This document shows, piece by piece, positions 1-8,074 of a DNA stretch of 14,430 nucleotides (position 1 is the first letter of the stretch; each line of letters opens with the position of its first letter). The translations under genes were made by a program, and so were the position numbers. The DNA is taken from assembly GCA_001805885.1 (NCBI GenBank), contig MHHC01000061.1:1-14430 (forward strand), read 5' to 3'. The DNA is from Omnitrophica WOR_2 bacterium RIFCSPLOWO2_12_FULL_51_24. GTDB taxonomy: Bacteria > Omnitrophota > Gorgyraeia > Pluralincolimonadales > Pluralincolimonadaceae. The notes under the pieces were generated by a model that saw only the letters and a list, made by a program, of their open reading frames with translations, was not told the DNA's origin and did no database searches.

Positions 1-426
1 AAAGGGTTTGGGTTTTATTTCGCTTTTGTCCTTCGCGCACGCGATAGCATCGAAATATTTTACGAGATCGAGATGCTTTAACAGTATCATGCTGAACTTC
101 GGCGGCCTGTTGCTGGCTACCGCGAGTCGGTAGCCCTTCTTTTTGAGGCCGCGCAAAAGCTGCCTTGCCCCGGGTATCACCTTAGAATATCTGAGGAGCG
201 CTTTTTCGTGATGCGCGCGATAGAGCTTTATGCCCTCCCTGACGTCCTTCTTCCCGACGAAATATTCTATGAAATTCTTGTCGCCGTGGCCTACGGCCCT
301 GCGCACGACAGGCATCTTTGCCTTAGGATAGCCGAGTTTTTTGAGGGTGTAATTCAGGCTCTTCTCGATCGCGGTGTAGGCGTCGACGATCGTGCCGTCT
401 ATATCAAAGATTATAAGCTTAAACAT
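1..426 (-). CDS. HAD-superfamily hydrolase, phosphoglycolate-phosphatase-like (partial, C-terminus outside window)
   Basis: The gene starts with ATG at 426 and stays open to base 1, giving 142 residues of an unfinished protein. HAD motif I is present at residues 8-12 (D-I-D-G-T, D8 nucleophile and D10 acid/base). Motif II is the serine in V-A-S-N-R (S105), and motif III is the lysine in K-P-K-P (K138). The helical stretch between motifs I and II fits a small C1-type cap, as in phosphoglycolate phosphatase or pyrophosphatase PpaX. The family transfers phosphate through an aspartyl-phosphate with Mg2+; the substrate cannot be read from this. No signal peptide is seen, so it is probably cytoplasmic. 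An AGAGG ribosome site overlaps the stop of the upstream lipoprotein gene and the gap is 6 bases, so it is probably co-transcribed. The motif IV acidic residues would lie beyond the left edge. Confidence 0.88.
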   Translation of the reverse strand, partial: MFKLIIFDIDGTIVDAYTAIEKSLNYTLKKLGYPKAKMPVVRRAVGHGDKNFIEYFVGKKDVREGIKLYRAHHEKALLRYSKVIPGARQLLRGLKKKGYRLAVASNRPPKFSMILLKHLDLVKYFDAIACAKDKSEIKPKPF

Positions 427-432
427 CTACCT

Positions 433-999
433 CTACTTATTCTTCCACTCATATGAGCCGGACACATTCATTGCTTCGATAGGCGTCCCTGCGGGCGCGT
501 CATCCTGCAGACGCTTCGCGTAGATCTTCTGGACATCCTCAAGCGGCGCACCGTTCTTCTGCGACAGTGCGTTGTAGATTATCATCCGGTCGGAGTTTTC
601 GGAATTAACCAGATCTGCGGGGGCTTCGCCGCCTTTTACCTCCACCAGCCCAAATTTGTTTTCGCCGACCGCACCTTTACTTTCCCATGAGGTGAGTTCG
701 GCACGCCTGTCCTTACGGCGCATAGCGGCCTGCTCAACATCCGGAGACAATCCCTCATCCGCGCACGCGTTAGCCATAAGGAAATTCAATTTCATACCGT
801 CTTTCGGCTTCGCCCCGGTCTTTCCCGAGACTATACTTTCGATATCGTCGATATCCTTTACGACGTGCTGATAAACATCGAGGCGCATGGTTATGTCGAC
901 CTTTATGGGGTCCTTCGGCGCTTTGACCTGCACGCTCGCGCAACCCACCCCCAAAAACACGGCCAGTAAGACCGTCAAGACTACCATTTTATTTTTCAT
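433..999 (-). CDS. Lipoprotein fusing a YnbE-like and a YdbL-like (DUF1318) domain
   Basis: This 188-residue exported protein begins with a hydrophobic signal sequence ending in V-G-C, so C20 is the likely lipidated residue. Residues 21-60 follow the small E. coli lipoprotein YnbE, with the pattern VxAPK(D/E)PIxVxIxM followed by a V-x-D-I/V-D-D/E helix. Residues about 100-188 follow YdbL (DUF1318): ELTxWxxKGxVGEN, then a charged helix, then APxGTPIEAMNVxGxYEW. In E. coli these are two separate proteins encoded beside YdbH. YdbH and YnbE form an inner-to-outer membrane bridge for phospholipid, and YdbL is proposed to be a YnbE chaperone. Here one chain carries both, directly downstream of a short AsmA/YdbH-like gene (10-base gap). 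The start is well supported by AAAGGAGG seven bases upstream of ATG at 999. Assignment is by pattern recognition only. Confidence 0.78.
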   Translation of the reverse strand: MKNKMVVLTVLLAVFLGVGCASVQVKAPKDPIKVDITMRLDVYQHVVKDIDDIESIVSGKTGAKPKDGMKLNFLMANACADEGLSPDVEQAAMRRKDRRAELTSWESKGAVGENKFGLVEVKGGEAPADLVNSENSDRMIIYNALSQKNGAPLEDVQKIYAKRLQDDAPAGTPIEAMNVSGSYEWKNK

Positions 1000-1009
1000 T
1001 TTACCTCCT

Positions 1010-1885
1010 TTAAAATCCGTGCAATGCTACTGTCAGGTCCCTTTCGCCTTTTGCCCCATCCAAAAGTATATGAAAAAGTATCGACTCGGCGTCCCTCGAT
1101 ATCCGCAGAGTCCCCCTTGTAAAATTGTAATTTTTAAATCCTTCCTCGATGACCGAAAGCGGCTGTTTCGTGTTCTCGGCAAGCTTTTTGAGGAATTCCC
1201 CGTCCTTGATGACCAACTTTCCTTCGACATTGCTCGGATCCGGATAGATAACGAAATCACCTTTTATGTACGTGACCTTCAGGTTCTGTCCACCCAGCGA
1301 AAGGCTTCCCTTTAACCGTCCGCTTAGTTCGACTTTCTCGGCGACATTTAATCCTTTTGCTAAAAACGCAAGGTCAAAATAGCCCAACTCTATCTCCGCT
1401 TTATAGGTCATCTCTTTGCCCGCAGTTATATTCCCGTTGACTCCGGCGCTGAGCTGCCAATCGGCCGTATCAACCGACACCATTAAATTCGAGATGACAA
1501 CGGATCTCGCGATAAAACCCTTACCAGGCTTCGCTACGGGATATTCGATGAGGTCCTTCAAATTTTTGTCCGGAGAATTAAACTTCAAACGGGCATCTTT
1601 GACGGCCACCTTCGGTATTACCTTTGTAAATAACGAAAACGGCGAAAAATTTATCTCTACCGACTTGATCCTGTAGCGAATGGCATCGTCTTTCTTCACA
1701 ACGATGTCGGCTATCGCGAGCATATCGGTATTCCTGATGTCAGCGCTGCCGATCGAGACGTCGTAGCCGGGAAACATTCCCTTGATCTGATTGACGGCGA
1801 AATTAAGTATCAAGGATCTGCCGCCAAGTCCCACAATGAGCACGACCGCAAGTATGACCAGGAAGACGACCAGTTCCCGTCTCAT
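1010..1885 (-). CDS. Short AsmA/YdbH-like envelope protein, probable inner-membrane-anchored lipid-transfer component
   Basis: This 291-residue protein has an N-terminal anchor helix (residues 5-25) followed by a periplasmic region rich in alternating beta-strand pattern. The opening after the anchor (F-P-G-Y-D-V-S-I-G-S-A-D-I, then V-K-S-V-E-I-N-F-S-P-F-S-L) is typical of AsmA-like proteins. So is the ending, with repeated amphipathic strands and a final L-D-G-A-K-G-E-R-D-L-T-V-A-L-H-G. The family builds long hydrophobic grooves that carry phospholipid between membranes. E. coli YdbH is about 880 residues, so this is roughly one third of that length, although both ends look intact. The neighbour downstream is the YnbE-YdbL-like fusion, which supports a YdbH role. 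The GH94-like gene ends 3 bases upstream of the ATG at 1885. A weak AAAGG lies about 14 bases upstream. It could also be a generic AsmA-like protein. Confidence 0.68.
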   Translation of the reverse strand: MRRELVVFLVILAVVLIVGLGGRSLILNFAVNQIKGMFPGYDVSIGSADIRNTDMLAIADIVVKKDDAIRYRIKSVEINFSPFSLFTKVIPKVAVKDARLKFNSPDKNLKDLIEYPVAKPGKGFIARSVVISNLMVSVDTADWQLSAGVNGNITAGKEMTYKAEIELGYFDLAFLAKGLNVAEKVELSGRLKGSLSLGGQNLKVTYIKGDFVIYPDPSNVEGKLVIKDGEFLKKLAENTKQPLSVIEEGFKNYNFTRGTLRISRDAESILFHILLDGAKGERDLTVALHGF

Positions 1886-1888
1886 TTT

Positions 1889-4201
1889 TTAAATGTGCGC
1901 CTTTCGATTTTCCATCAATGTGTAGATATACCAGCTCGCCGAACCGGTCAGGTAAAGGTAAAGCCCGCGGCCCTCGTTGTTGAAATATTCCGGTATCATG
2001 GGGTATATCCGGGCCGCATCGCTCGTAGACATCTTATAGATGGAATCAAATACCTCTCGCCCTTCCTTTACAAACCCCCTTTTATACAGGGCGTTCGCCA
2101 GCATCACGTTCATGTGATTGAAGAACGCGCCGTTCTCCTTGTCGCCGTAAGCGAACCCGAACGCGCGGCCGAGGTCCATATACACCGTCTTGAAATCGGT
2201 CCCGAGGCGGAATCCGCCTAGATTAGGGTCCTTCAGATATTTTTTGATCGATTGCCAGGTCCTTCTCACCTGGACGTCCGTAGCGCAGCCGCTCATTATG
2301 GCGAATACCTGGGACTGCAATAGCATCCTCACTTTGCCGGCGGATTTTCCCTCTACGCGGCGTCCCTTATTGTCATAGTAACCGTTGAAGAACCCGGCGC
2401 CGGGGAGCCACTCCTTCTCCCTGAGCCATGCGGAGAGATGGTCCGATTTTTTACGCAGGTCTTTGATAACGCCGTCGATCTCCACTTCCACGGCCCGGCC
2501 GGAGATATTCCTTACGGCCCTTAAATATTCGTCCAGCCGTCCCTGTTTTTCTTTATAGTCATCATAATCTACGGACGCGTTGAGACTGTCTAATAAAAAC
2601 AGGAATTCCTCCAGCAATTTGACGCTCTTGCGCTTTTTCTTCAACTTTTCGAGGATGGAGCAGATATCCCGCAGGTTGTGCGCGTACATGAAACTGAAGG
2701 CGACGCTCTCGCCCCTCTCCGGGGCCATATCGAGGCCGTCGTTCCAGTCGGCATTCTCGAGCCGGATTATATTATGCTCGCCGACATTGAAGAACCGGAC
2801 TACATTCTGGACGAGGATATGCTCGAGGACGCTGCCCTTATAGATATTTTTTGGATCGCCCGGCCCGGGCTTCTGGTCATTGAAATATTCGCACTCCCTC
2901 AGCAGAAAGCCGACATCTCCTGTCTTTTTTATATAAAACCGGGTCGTAAGGTATGGCCATATCCCGTGGTCCATCCAGACGCGGCTTATCCTGTTGCGGT
3001 CGGCGATGAACCGGCCGTCTTTTGTTATTACCGTCGCGTTTGAGCCGTCAAGCCTGATGCCGCGGAAACTGTTGAAGATCAGATCCCTCGCCTTTTCCGG
3101 CTCGGTAAGGAGAAGTGTCAGCGCGTCCTGCCAGATATCGCGCCAACCCCGGCCGCCCTTTCCGTAATCGAAGTGCGGTAAAAATGAGTTCCCGAATAAT
3201 TTCCTGAGGGTCGGCTGTATCTTGACCCACAGCAGCCAGTTGTTGAAATCGCCGTCGTTGAAATCGAACCCGGGCCTGGAAAGATATCGCTGCCAGTATC
3301 TCTTCGTCGCCTTCAGGGCCTTCTCGACCTTGGACGGGGAATTAAAATTTTTAAATATCCTGCCTATATTTTTCCTGTCGTCATCGATGCCCATTATCAG
3401 GATATACTCGACTTTACCGCCCTTTCTTAATCTCTTGCGGTTGAACCTGAACGCGGCGGACGCCTCTTTCCCGTCGAAACCGGGAAGTTTTTTCGAGGCG
3501 GGCTTTACGTCTTTTTCTATCGCGTCGGGGAAGATCAGGTCGCCCTCGCCGCAAAACATCCCGAGCGTCGGGAATTGGCCGGCAGGCGCCTTGCCGTTAT
3601 CCTCGCAGCCGAGGACGAAATAATTCGTCCTGTTCCCGGTATGGCCCCTCTCATCGAATATCATCGTCGGCTTAAGGAATATGCCGTACCTGTCGAGATC
3701 CAAGCGGTTTAACAGCGAGCTTACGTGCCTGTGGTCGCGGATATTCTTTTCGCTGCGGCCGTATAGCGGGATAAATGACGTGGGCGTGATATCGATATCT
3801 TTATTTCTTTTATTGGTGACGCGGACGCGCATTACCTCGACGGCCGTATCGAACGGGATGAAATTCAGCACCTCTATCTCTAGGCCGTGGGCCTTTTTTG
3901 TGACTTTGTGATACAGGAAACCTGCCTCGACCACATCGTCGTGCGGATATGAGAGCCGTATTATCACATTCCCCGCTTTGATGAAAAAATCGCGGCGACA
4001 GAGGAGGTTGTTGCGGACATCCTCGATCGTCGCAGGCGGCGTCAGGAAATGTTCGTTGTCGCTCTTTATGTCACCGCCGAGGTTCGGGCTTATCGAGCTC
4101 AGCAATCTGCCGTCTTTGTCCGTGAGCGGGAAATACAGGCTATACTTGCTGGGGTCTCTAACGACAAAGGTCCCCTTGTCGTCTATGAATTTATAAATCA
4201 T
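1889..4201 (-). CDS. GH94-like glycoside phosphorylase (cellobiose/chitobiose phosphorylase family, substrate unknown)
   Basis: The protein has 770 residues, close to the roughly 800 of characterised GH94 enzymes, which split beta-linked disaccharides with inorganic phosphate into a sugar 1-phosphate and a sugar. The N-terminal beta-sandwich carries Y-F-P-L-T-D (23-28) and a G-D-I-K segment (43-46) typical of the family. The (alpha/alpha)6 barrel carries G-R-G-W-R-D-I-W-Q-D (350-359), M-D-H-G-I-W-P-Y (410-417), a T-G-D turn (427-429) and D-W-N-D-G (485-489), which in GH94 holds the catalytic acid aspartate, followed by R-G-E-S-V (496-500). No signal peptide is seen, so it probably acts in the cytoplasm on imported disaccharide. 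Start ATG 4201 has AAGG nine bases upstream, inside the end of the previous gene, with a 3-base gap. No sugar transporter is visible in the window. Cellobiose, chitobiose or another beta-linked sugar are all possible. Confidence 0.8.
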   Translation of the reverse strand: MIYKFIDDKGTFVVRDPSKYSLYFPLTDKDGRLLSSISPNLGGDIKSDNEHFLTPPATIEDVRNNLLCRRDFFIKAGNVIIRLSYPHDDVVEAGFLYHKVTKKAHGLEIEVLNFIPFDTAVEVMRVRVTNKRNKDIDITPTSFIPLYGRSEKNIRDHRHVSSLLNRLDLDRYGIFLKPTMIFDERGHTGNRTNYFVLGCEDNGKAPAGQFPTLGMFCGEGDLIFPDAIEKDVKPASKKLPGFDGKEASAAFRFNRKRLRKGGKVEYILIMGIDDDRKNIGRIFKNFNSPSKVEKALKATKRYWQRYLSRPGFDFNDGDFNNWLLWVKIQPTLRKLFGNSFLPHFDYGKGGRGWRDIWQDALTLLLTEPEKARDLIFNSFRGIRLDGSNATVITKDGRFIADRNRISRVWMDHGIWPYLTTRFYIKKTGDVGFLLRECEYFNDQKPGPGDPKNIYKGSVLEHILVQNVVRFFNVGEHNIIRLENADWNDGLDMAPERGESVAFSFMYAHNLRDICSILEKLKKKRKSVKLLEEFLFLLDSLNASVDYDDYKEKQGRLDEYLRAVRNISGRAVEVEIDGVIKDLRKKSDHLSAWLREKEWLPGAGFFNGYYDNKGRRVEGKSAGKVRMLLQSQVFAIMSGCATDVQVRRTWQSIKKYLKDPNLGGFRLGTDFKTVYMDLGRAFGFAYGDKENGAFFNHMNVMLANALYKRGFVKEGREVFDSIYKMSTSDAARIYPMIPEYFNNEGRGLYLYLTGSASWYIYTLMENRKAHI

Positions 4202-4204
4202 ATG

Positions 4205-4816
4205 TTATGCCCTTCTTACGGTTTCAAGCCATGAATTTAATTTATCTATAAATTCCGTGTAAGCGGTTTTTTCGGCGCCGGTGTAGCGGCCGTGGCGTTC
4301 TTTTTCAAATTGGACACGCTCTTCCGCGGATTCGTGGATGATCTCTTTGATCGGGTTTACGGCATTGATCGTCTCTCTTTCGCCGTCCCATTTTTCGTTG
4401 ACCGGGAACCCGACTTTTTTAAGCGGCAGGTCCCACGTCGCGTCGACCAGTGCCCAATTGCCGTTAATATCCGCCTTGCAGGCGAGATGGTAGCTTACCG
4501 GCAATCGGCTTATTATATTCTTTAAATCGGCGGGATATTTTATTTCCGAATCTCCCCACCTGAAAACATACGTCACTAATCTTGTTGGAATATTCAATTT
4601 AGCAAACAACTGAGCAATAAGATAATGTTTTGGCTGGCACGAGCCATTGTTCCCCTCGATGAGCCCGGGCGGACCGGCAGCCGGGTCGCGCAACTTTGGG
4701 ATTATCGCATACGGGATATCCCTTACATGCTCGAATATCGCTATCCTCGCCTCTTTCGGCGCGAGGTCCCTCGTCCAATGCACGAATTTTTCGTCGACTA
4801 AGCTAAGCTGACCCAT
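4205..4816 (-). CDS. Transglutaminase-like cysteine enzyme (papain-fold superfamily)
   Basis: This 203-residue protein shows the three catalytic blocks of the transglutaminase-like superfamily. Cysteine C60 sits in N-N-G-S-C-Q-P-K-H, followed by the usual helix and a N-I-P-T-R segment. Histidine H110 sits in S-Y-H-L-A-C, and aspartate D125 in W-A-L-V-D-A-T-W-D. Bacterial members are mostly proteases, amidases or peptide cross-linkers; the substrate here is unknown. No signal peptide is seen, which suggests a cytoplasmic enzyme. Its ATG at 4816 lies inside the end of the alanine-dehydrogenase-like gene (19-base overlap), so the two are probably translationally coupled and may share a pathway. 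Its own ribosome site is weak (GAGAG). It is followed after 3 bases by the GH94-like gene. Confidence 0.8.
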   Translation of the reverse strand: MGQLSLVDEKFVHWTRDLAPKEARIAIFEHVRDIPYAIIPKLRDPAAGPPGLIEGNNGSCQPKHYLIAQLFAKLNIPTRLVTYVFRWGDSEIKYPADLKNIISRLPVSYHLACKADINGNWALVDATWDLPLKKVGFPVNEKWDGERETINAVNPIKEIIHESAEERVQFEKERHGRYTGAEKTAYTEFIDKLNSWLETVRRA

Positions 4817-5787
4817 ATACCCACTCTCTTTCTTACTGCGGTCTTAAAAATCAGATCCGCGATGGCGGCATCCTGGATGGCGAGACCCGTCGAATCGAAG
4901 ACTGTGATCTCTTTGGCGTTTGTCCGGCCCTTTCTCCTGCCCGAGACGATCTGGCCGATATCGGCGTAAATATTATTCCGGGTTATCTGGCCATAGCTTA
5001 CCGGCACGTTTATCTCTCCGCTGTGCGAGGCCTGTTCCCATGAATCGACAACGACCTTGGCATTCCTCAATATCCAGTGCTCGAGCTCCTGTTTTCCTTT
5101 AGCGTCCGCGCCGATGGCGTTTATATGGGCGCCGGCCTTGAGCCATGCAAATTTCACAAGAGGTTTGCGCGACGGCGTTGTCGTCACGACGATATCGCTG
5201 CCGCGGACACATTCCTCGATATCTTTCGCGGCGGTAAATTTCACCTTCGCTTTTTTCATATCACGGATAAAATCTTTGACTTCATGCGGCTCAAACCCCC
5301 AGACCTTCACATCTTTTAATTTAAATAAATTCAGCAGGGCCAGAAGCTGTGTCCGGGCCTGCGCGCCGCACCCGACCATCCCGACGACGCGCGAATCCTT
5401 ACGCGCGAGATATTTTGCCGCTACGCCGCCGGCGGCGCCGGTCCGTATGTTCGTAGGATTTCCGCCCGCCATGATGCACAAAGGCAGGCCGTTGCGCGGA
5501 TCGCTTAAAATTATGACGGCCATGACCGAAGGCAGGCCGAACCGCCTGTTATCCGGATGGACATTCACCCATTTGAGGACGCACTCGTCGGGCCGCCTGA
5601 CGTAAGCCGGCATCGCCCTGAAATCCCCGCCATGCTCTGGCAGGTGCAGATATATCTTCGGCGGCATCTTTGTTCTGCCGAGGCCGTATTCGCGGAATAC
5701 ATCCTCAACGGCCTTTATCGCGGCCTTCATATCGGCCAGCCCGGCGACTTGCTTCTTATCTAAAATGAGAGTCTTATGATCCCTCAT
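4798..5787 (-). CDS. Archaeal-type alanine dehydrogenase / ornithine cyclodeaminase family protein
   Basis: The protein has 329 residues, the normal length for the ornithine cyclodeaminase / mu-crystallin family of NAD(P)-dependent amino-acid enzymes. Visible features are K44 in P-P-K-I-Y, R57, K72 in L-K-W-V-N-V-H-P, and the N-I-R-T-G-A block (113-118). The Rossmann loop is G-C-G-A-Q-A (139-144). A-I-G-A-D (224-228) contains the conserved aspartate, and F-D-S-T-G-L-A-I-Q-D spans 297-306. The segments G-A-D-A-K-G-K-Q-E-L and H-S-G-E-I-N-V resemble archaeal alanine dehydrogenase more than classical ornithine cyclodeaminase. Interconversion of alanine and pyruvate is therefore the leading guess, though family members act on several amino acids. 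It is cytoplasmic. It starts 7 bases after the glycoside hydrolase gene, with no strong ribosome site, so coupling is likely. It overlaps the transglutaminase-like gene by 19 bases. Confidence 0.85.
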   Translation of the reverse strand: MRDHKTLILDKKQVAGLADMKAAIKAVEDVFREYGLGRTKMPPKIYLHLPEHGGDFRAMPAYVRRPDECVLKWVNVHPDNRRFGLPSVMAVIILSDPRNGLPLCIMAGGNPTNIRTGAAGGVAAKYLARKDSRVVGMVGCGAQARTQLLALLNLFKLKDVKVWGFEPHEVKDFIRDMKKAKVKFTAAKDIEECVRGSDIVVTTTPSRKPLVKFAWLKAGAHINAIGADAKGKQELEHWILRNAKVVVDSWEQASHSGEINVPVSYGQITRNNIYADIGQIVSGRRKGRTNAKEITVFDSTGLAIQDAAIADLIFKTAVRKRVGIWVSLA

Positions 5788-5794
5788 ATCGGTT

Positions 5795-8074
5795 TTAATA
5801 CAGCGTTACCTCATAGATATCGCATTGGCCGGTGCCGTTGTTGCCCGGGAAATACAAGTCGATATTCCTGACGGCCTGAAGGTCCAATGTCTTATTGCCA
5901 CCCTGGTTGCCGTAGACATTCCTGAAGGTAAACTTCTCGAACGGATAGTCATACGTCTCGATCTTTCCGGTGCCCCCGTCCGAATCCGAAGCGAAGCTCT
6001 CGCCGTCAGCCCCGTTGACGCTGTTATATTCATCTCTTCCCGCGTCGTTCGCGCCGGATTCGTTTATAAAGACAGAGAACGGCATCGTATCCGTCAGGGA
6101 CATCGTTATCCTTATCCCCTTGAACCCCTGAAGATCGATGGACCCGTCGCTATTGGCGCTCTTGACATCACAAGGGACCCCGAAGCCGCAGCCCCACCCG
6201 CCGCCGGTATCGATAACGCACTTCAGATATAGCCTGCCTTCCGCGGATTGCCCTCCGGAGGGCTTGATCGACGCTGAGGATGAGCTATCCGCCCACACGA
6301 TAATTTTTCCCGTATTGATATCTCCGATATTACAGAAAGGCACGCTCTCGCGCTTGATATCCTTGTTATTTACGGCGGCATATCCGCCCATTTTGACGAG
6401 TTTGTCGGGATAAGGCACGCCGGACTTCCTGTGGATGGTATCCGCTTTGGCGTTTGTCTTTTTCATCCCGGCCGTCAGCAACTCGTATTCCTTATCGTAG
6501 ATGTCGACGATGCCGTAATTGCTGTTTTCGCCGTCGAAGCTGCGCCCCTGCGGCGACTGGTCGAAATACATGAACCAGTGATAACCGACGAGGTACGGCA
6601 ATTCCATCATCTGCGTCACATACTTCTCGAAGCCGGTCTTCCTCTCCTCCTGCGTCTTGACGGTCACATCGGCGCCGCGCGAATTCTTATCGCCGCTCCT
6701 GTTCTCCATCGCCCTGTAGGAGAATTCGGTTATCATTACCGGCTTCTGCCCGAGTAAATAATAATTATCGAATAACCGTTTGTCGACTTTCATGTTCTTG
6801 CAATAGTAATTGACGGAGACCACATCGCAATATTTTCCGCAAGCCGCCAATACTTCTTCCGGGGCGCTGCCCGCGAAACGCACGCCGAGTATCAGGTGGT
6901 TCGGGTCATACTTCCTGATATATCCGGTTATCACGGAGAAATATTCCTCAGCGACGATGCCCGCAAATTGCTTGCGCGCCTCTTTTGCCTCTGTGCCGCG
7001 GACGCGCATGAATTCGGCTATTTCTTTGCCGTAGGTCTGCTTCAGGAAATCGGCCAGTGCCTGTTTGCCGGGCGCGCCGTCCTCAAGTTTGGCGTATTCA
7101 TCGAGGAGCGTGGGCGCATGGCCTGTATCCCATCCCCAATCCCCGTACCACGGCAGCTCGTTATCGATAAAATATCCCAGAAGGTATTTCGCGTCCATGA
7201 ACCGCTTGCATCTGCTCGCGACACTCTGCTCCGCCGTCTCTCTGAACGCGGGGTCGAAGACATCCACAAGCCTGTGGTCCGCGGTCGACGGGATATTCAA
7301 TATCACGGTAAAAGGCATGTTGTAATAGAACGTGCTTGCGTCGGACCAGGATCCTATCGTGTTAAAGTTCCAATTCTTAAGACGCTTTATCACGCTTTTC
7401 GCCCAATCCCCAGTATCTTTATATTTTGCCGTTACGTTATAATATTCGGAATCCGGCAGGACCGCGCCGTCCCTGCCCGAAACCACATTAACCCCTTTTG
7501 AGATGAACGGCTTTCCGTCCGGATCGATGAACCAGTATTTGTCTTTCACCTGCTTGATGGTGAAGAAGGTCTTGCCCTTCGGTATCGACATCCTCTTGGG
7601 GATATCCTTATACGGTTTGTCCGTCTTGAATTCCATCTCCCATATCGAGAATCCCCACGCCGTCGCCCTGTCGAGGCAGTCTATCTTAACGAATTTGTAC
7701 GCCGTCGTATCTTTTTTGAAGTTGATCTTTATATCTTCGCCTTCGGTCCCGTCCTCTATCCCGGCGAGGGTCTTCCACTCGGCGCCGTCGGCCGAGCCCA
7801 GTACCTTATAGCGGTATGCGGAGGCCGTCTCCCATTTTATCTCCATGCCGTATAATACGACCGGACTTTCGAACTCGGCCTGTATCCACTGGTCATCCTT
7901 CCATTCCGATTCCCAGCGGGTAATGGGTTTGCCGTCAACCGCCTTCTCGGCCCTGTTGTTATTGATGTCGGAGGATGCCGTGATCGCTTTCATGGCATAG
8001 GCGGTGGGTCCAAACATGGCCAGCGCTAAGATGACAATGCCGAGCGGTCTTTTCATTCTTTTATGGCTTTTCAT
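5795..8074 (-). CDS. Secreted glycoside hydrolase: discoidin (F5/8 C, CBM32-like) domain, GH50/agarase-like barrel, C-terminal beta-sandwich
   Basis: This 759-residue protein has a signal peptide with a likely cut after A-Y-A (residue 27). Residues 28-150 form a discoidin-type carbohydrate-binding domain (A-S-S-D start, A-V-D-G-K-P-I-T-R-W, closing aromatic strand). Residues about 170-540 are a TIM barrel of the clan GH-A type. D304-N305-E306-L, the likely acid/base, ends a G-Y-F-I strand. E450 in M-I-T-E-F-S is the likely nucleophile. The GH50 beta-agarase family has similar DNE and EF strands, but I cannot fix the family. Residues about 575-759 form a glycine/serine-rich beta-sandwich resembling carbohydrate-binding modules. 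It probably cuts a polysaccharide outside the inner membrane. The ATG at 8074 (GGAG just upstream) is preferred over an in-frame ATG six codons later. It overlaps the TPR gene by 14 bases. Confidence 0.8.
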   Translation of the reverse strand: MKSHKRMKRPLGIVILALAMFGPTAYAMKAITASSDINNNRAEKAVDGKPITRWESEWKDDQWIQAEFESPVVLYGMEIKWETASAYRYKVLGSADGAEWKTLAGIEDGTEGEDIKINFKKDTTAYKFVKIDCLDRATAWGFSIWEMEFKTDKPYKDIPKRMSIPKGKTFFTIKQVKDKYWFIDPDGKPFISKGVNVVSGRDGAVLPDSEYYNVTAKYKDTGDWAKSVIKRLKNWNFNTIGSWSDASTFYYNMPFTVILNIPSTADHRLVDVFDPAFRETAEQSVASRCKRFMDAKYLLGYFIDNELPWYGDWGWDTGHAPTLLDEYAKLEDGAPGKQALADFLKQTYGKEIAEFMRVRGTEAKEARKQFAGIVAEEYFSVITGYIRKYDPNHLILGVRFAGSAPEEVLAACGKYCDVVSVNYYCKNMKVDKRLFDNYYLLGQKPVMITEFSYRAMENRSGDKNSRGADVTVKTQEERKTGFEKYVTQMMELPYLVGYHWFMYFDQSPQGRSFDGENSNYGIVDIYDKEYELLTAGMKKTNAKADTIHRKSGVPYPDKLVKMGGYAAVNNKDIKRESVPFCNIGDINTGKIIVWADSSSSASIKPSGGQSAEGRLYLKCVIDTGGGWGCGFGVPCDVKSANSDGSIDLQGFKGIRITMSLTDTMPFSVFINESGANDAGRDEYNSVNGADGESFASDSDGGTGKIETYDYPFEKFTFRNVYGNQGGNKTLDLQAVRNIDLYFPGNNGTGQCDIYEVTLY

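Noticed and set aside
6896..7501. 201-codon open frame on the plus strand
   Set aside because: It is antisense to the glycoside hydrolase and shows no domain or ribosome-site support. Other plus-strand frames in the window were rejected for the same reason.
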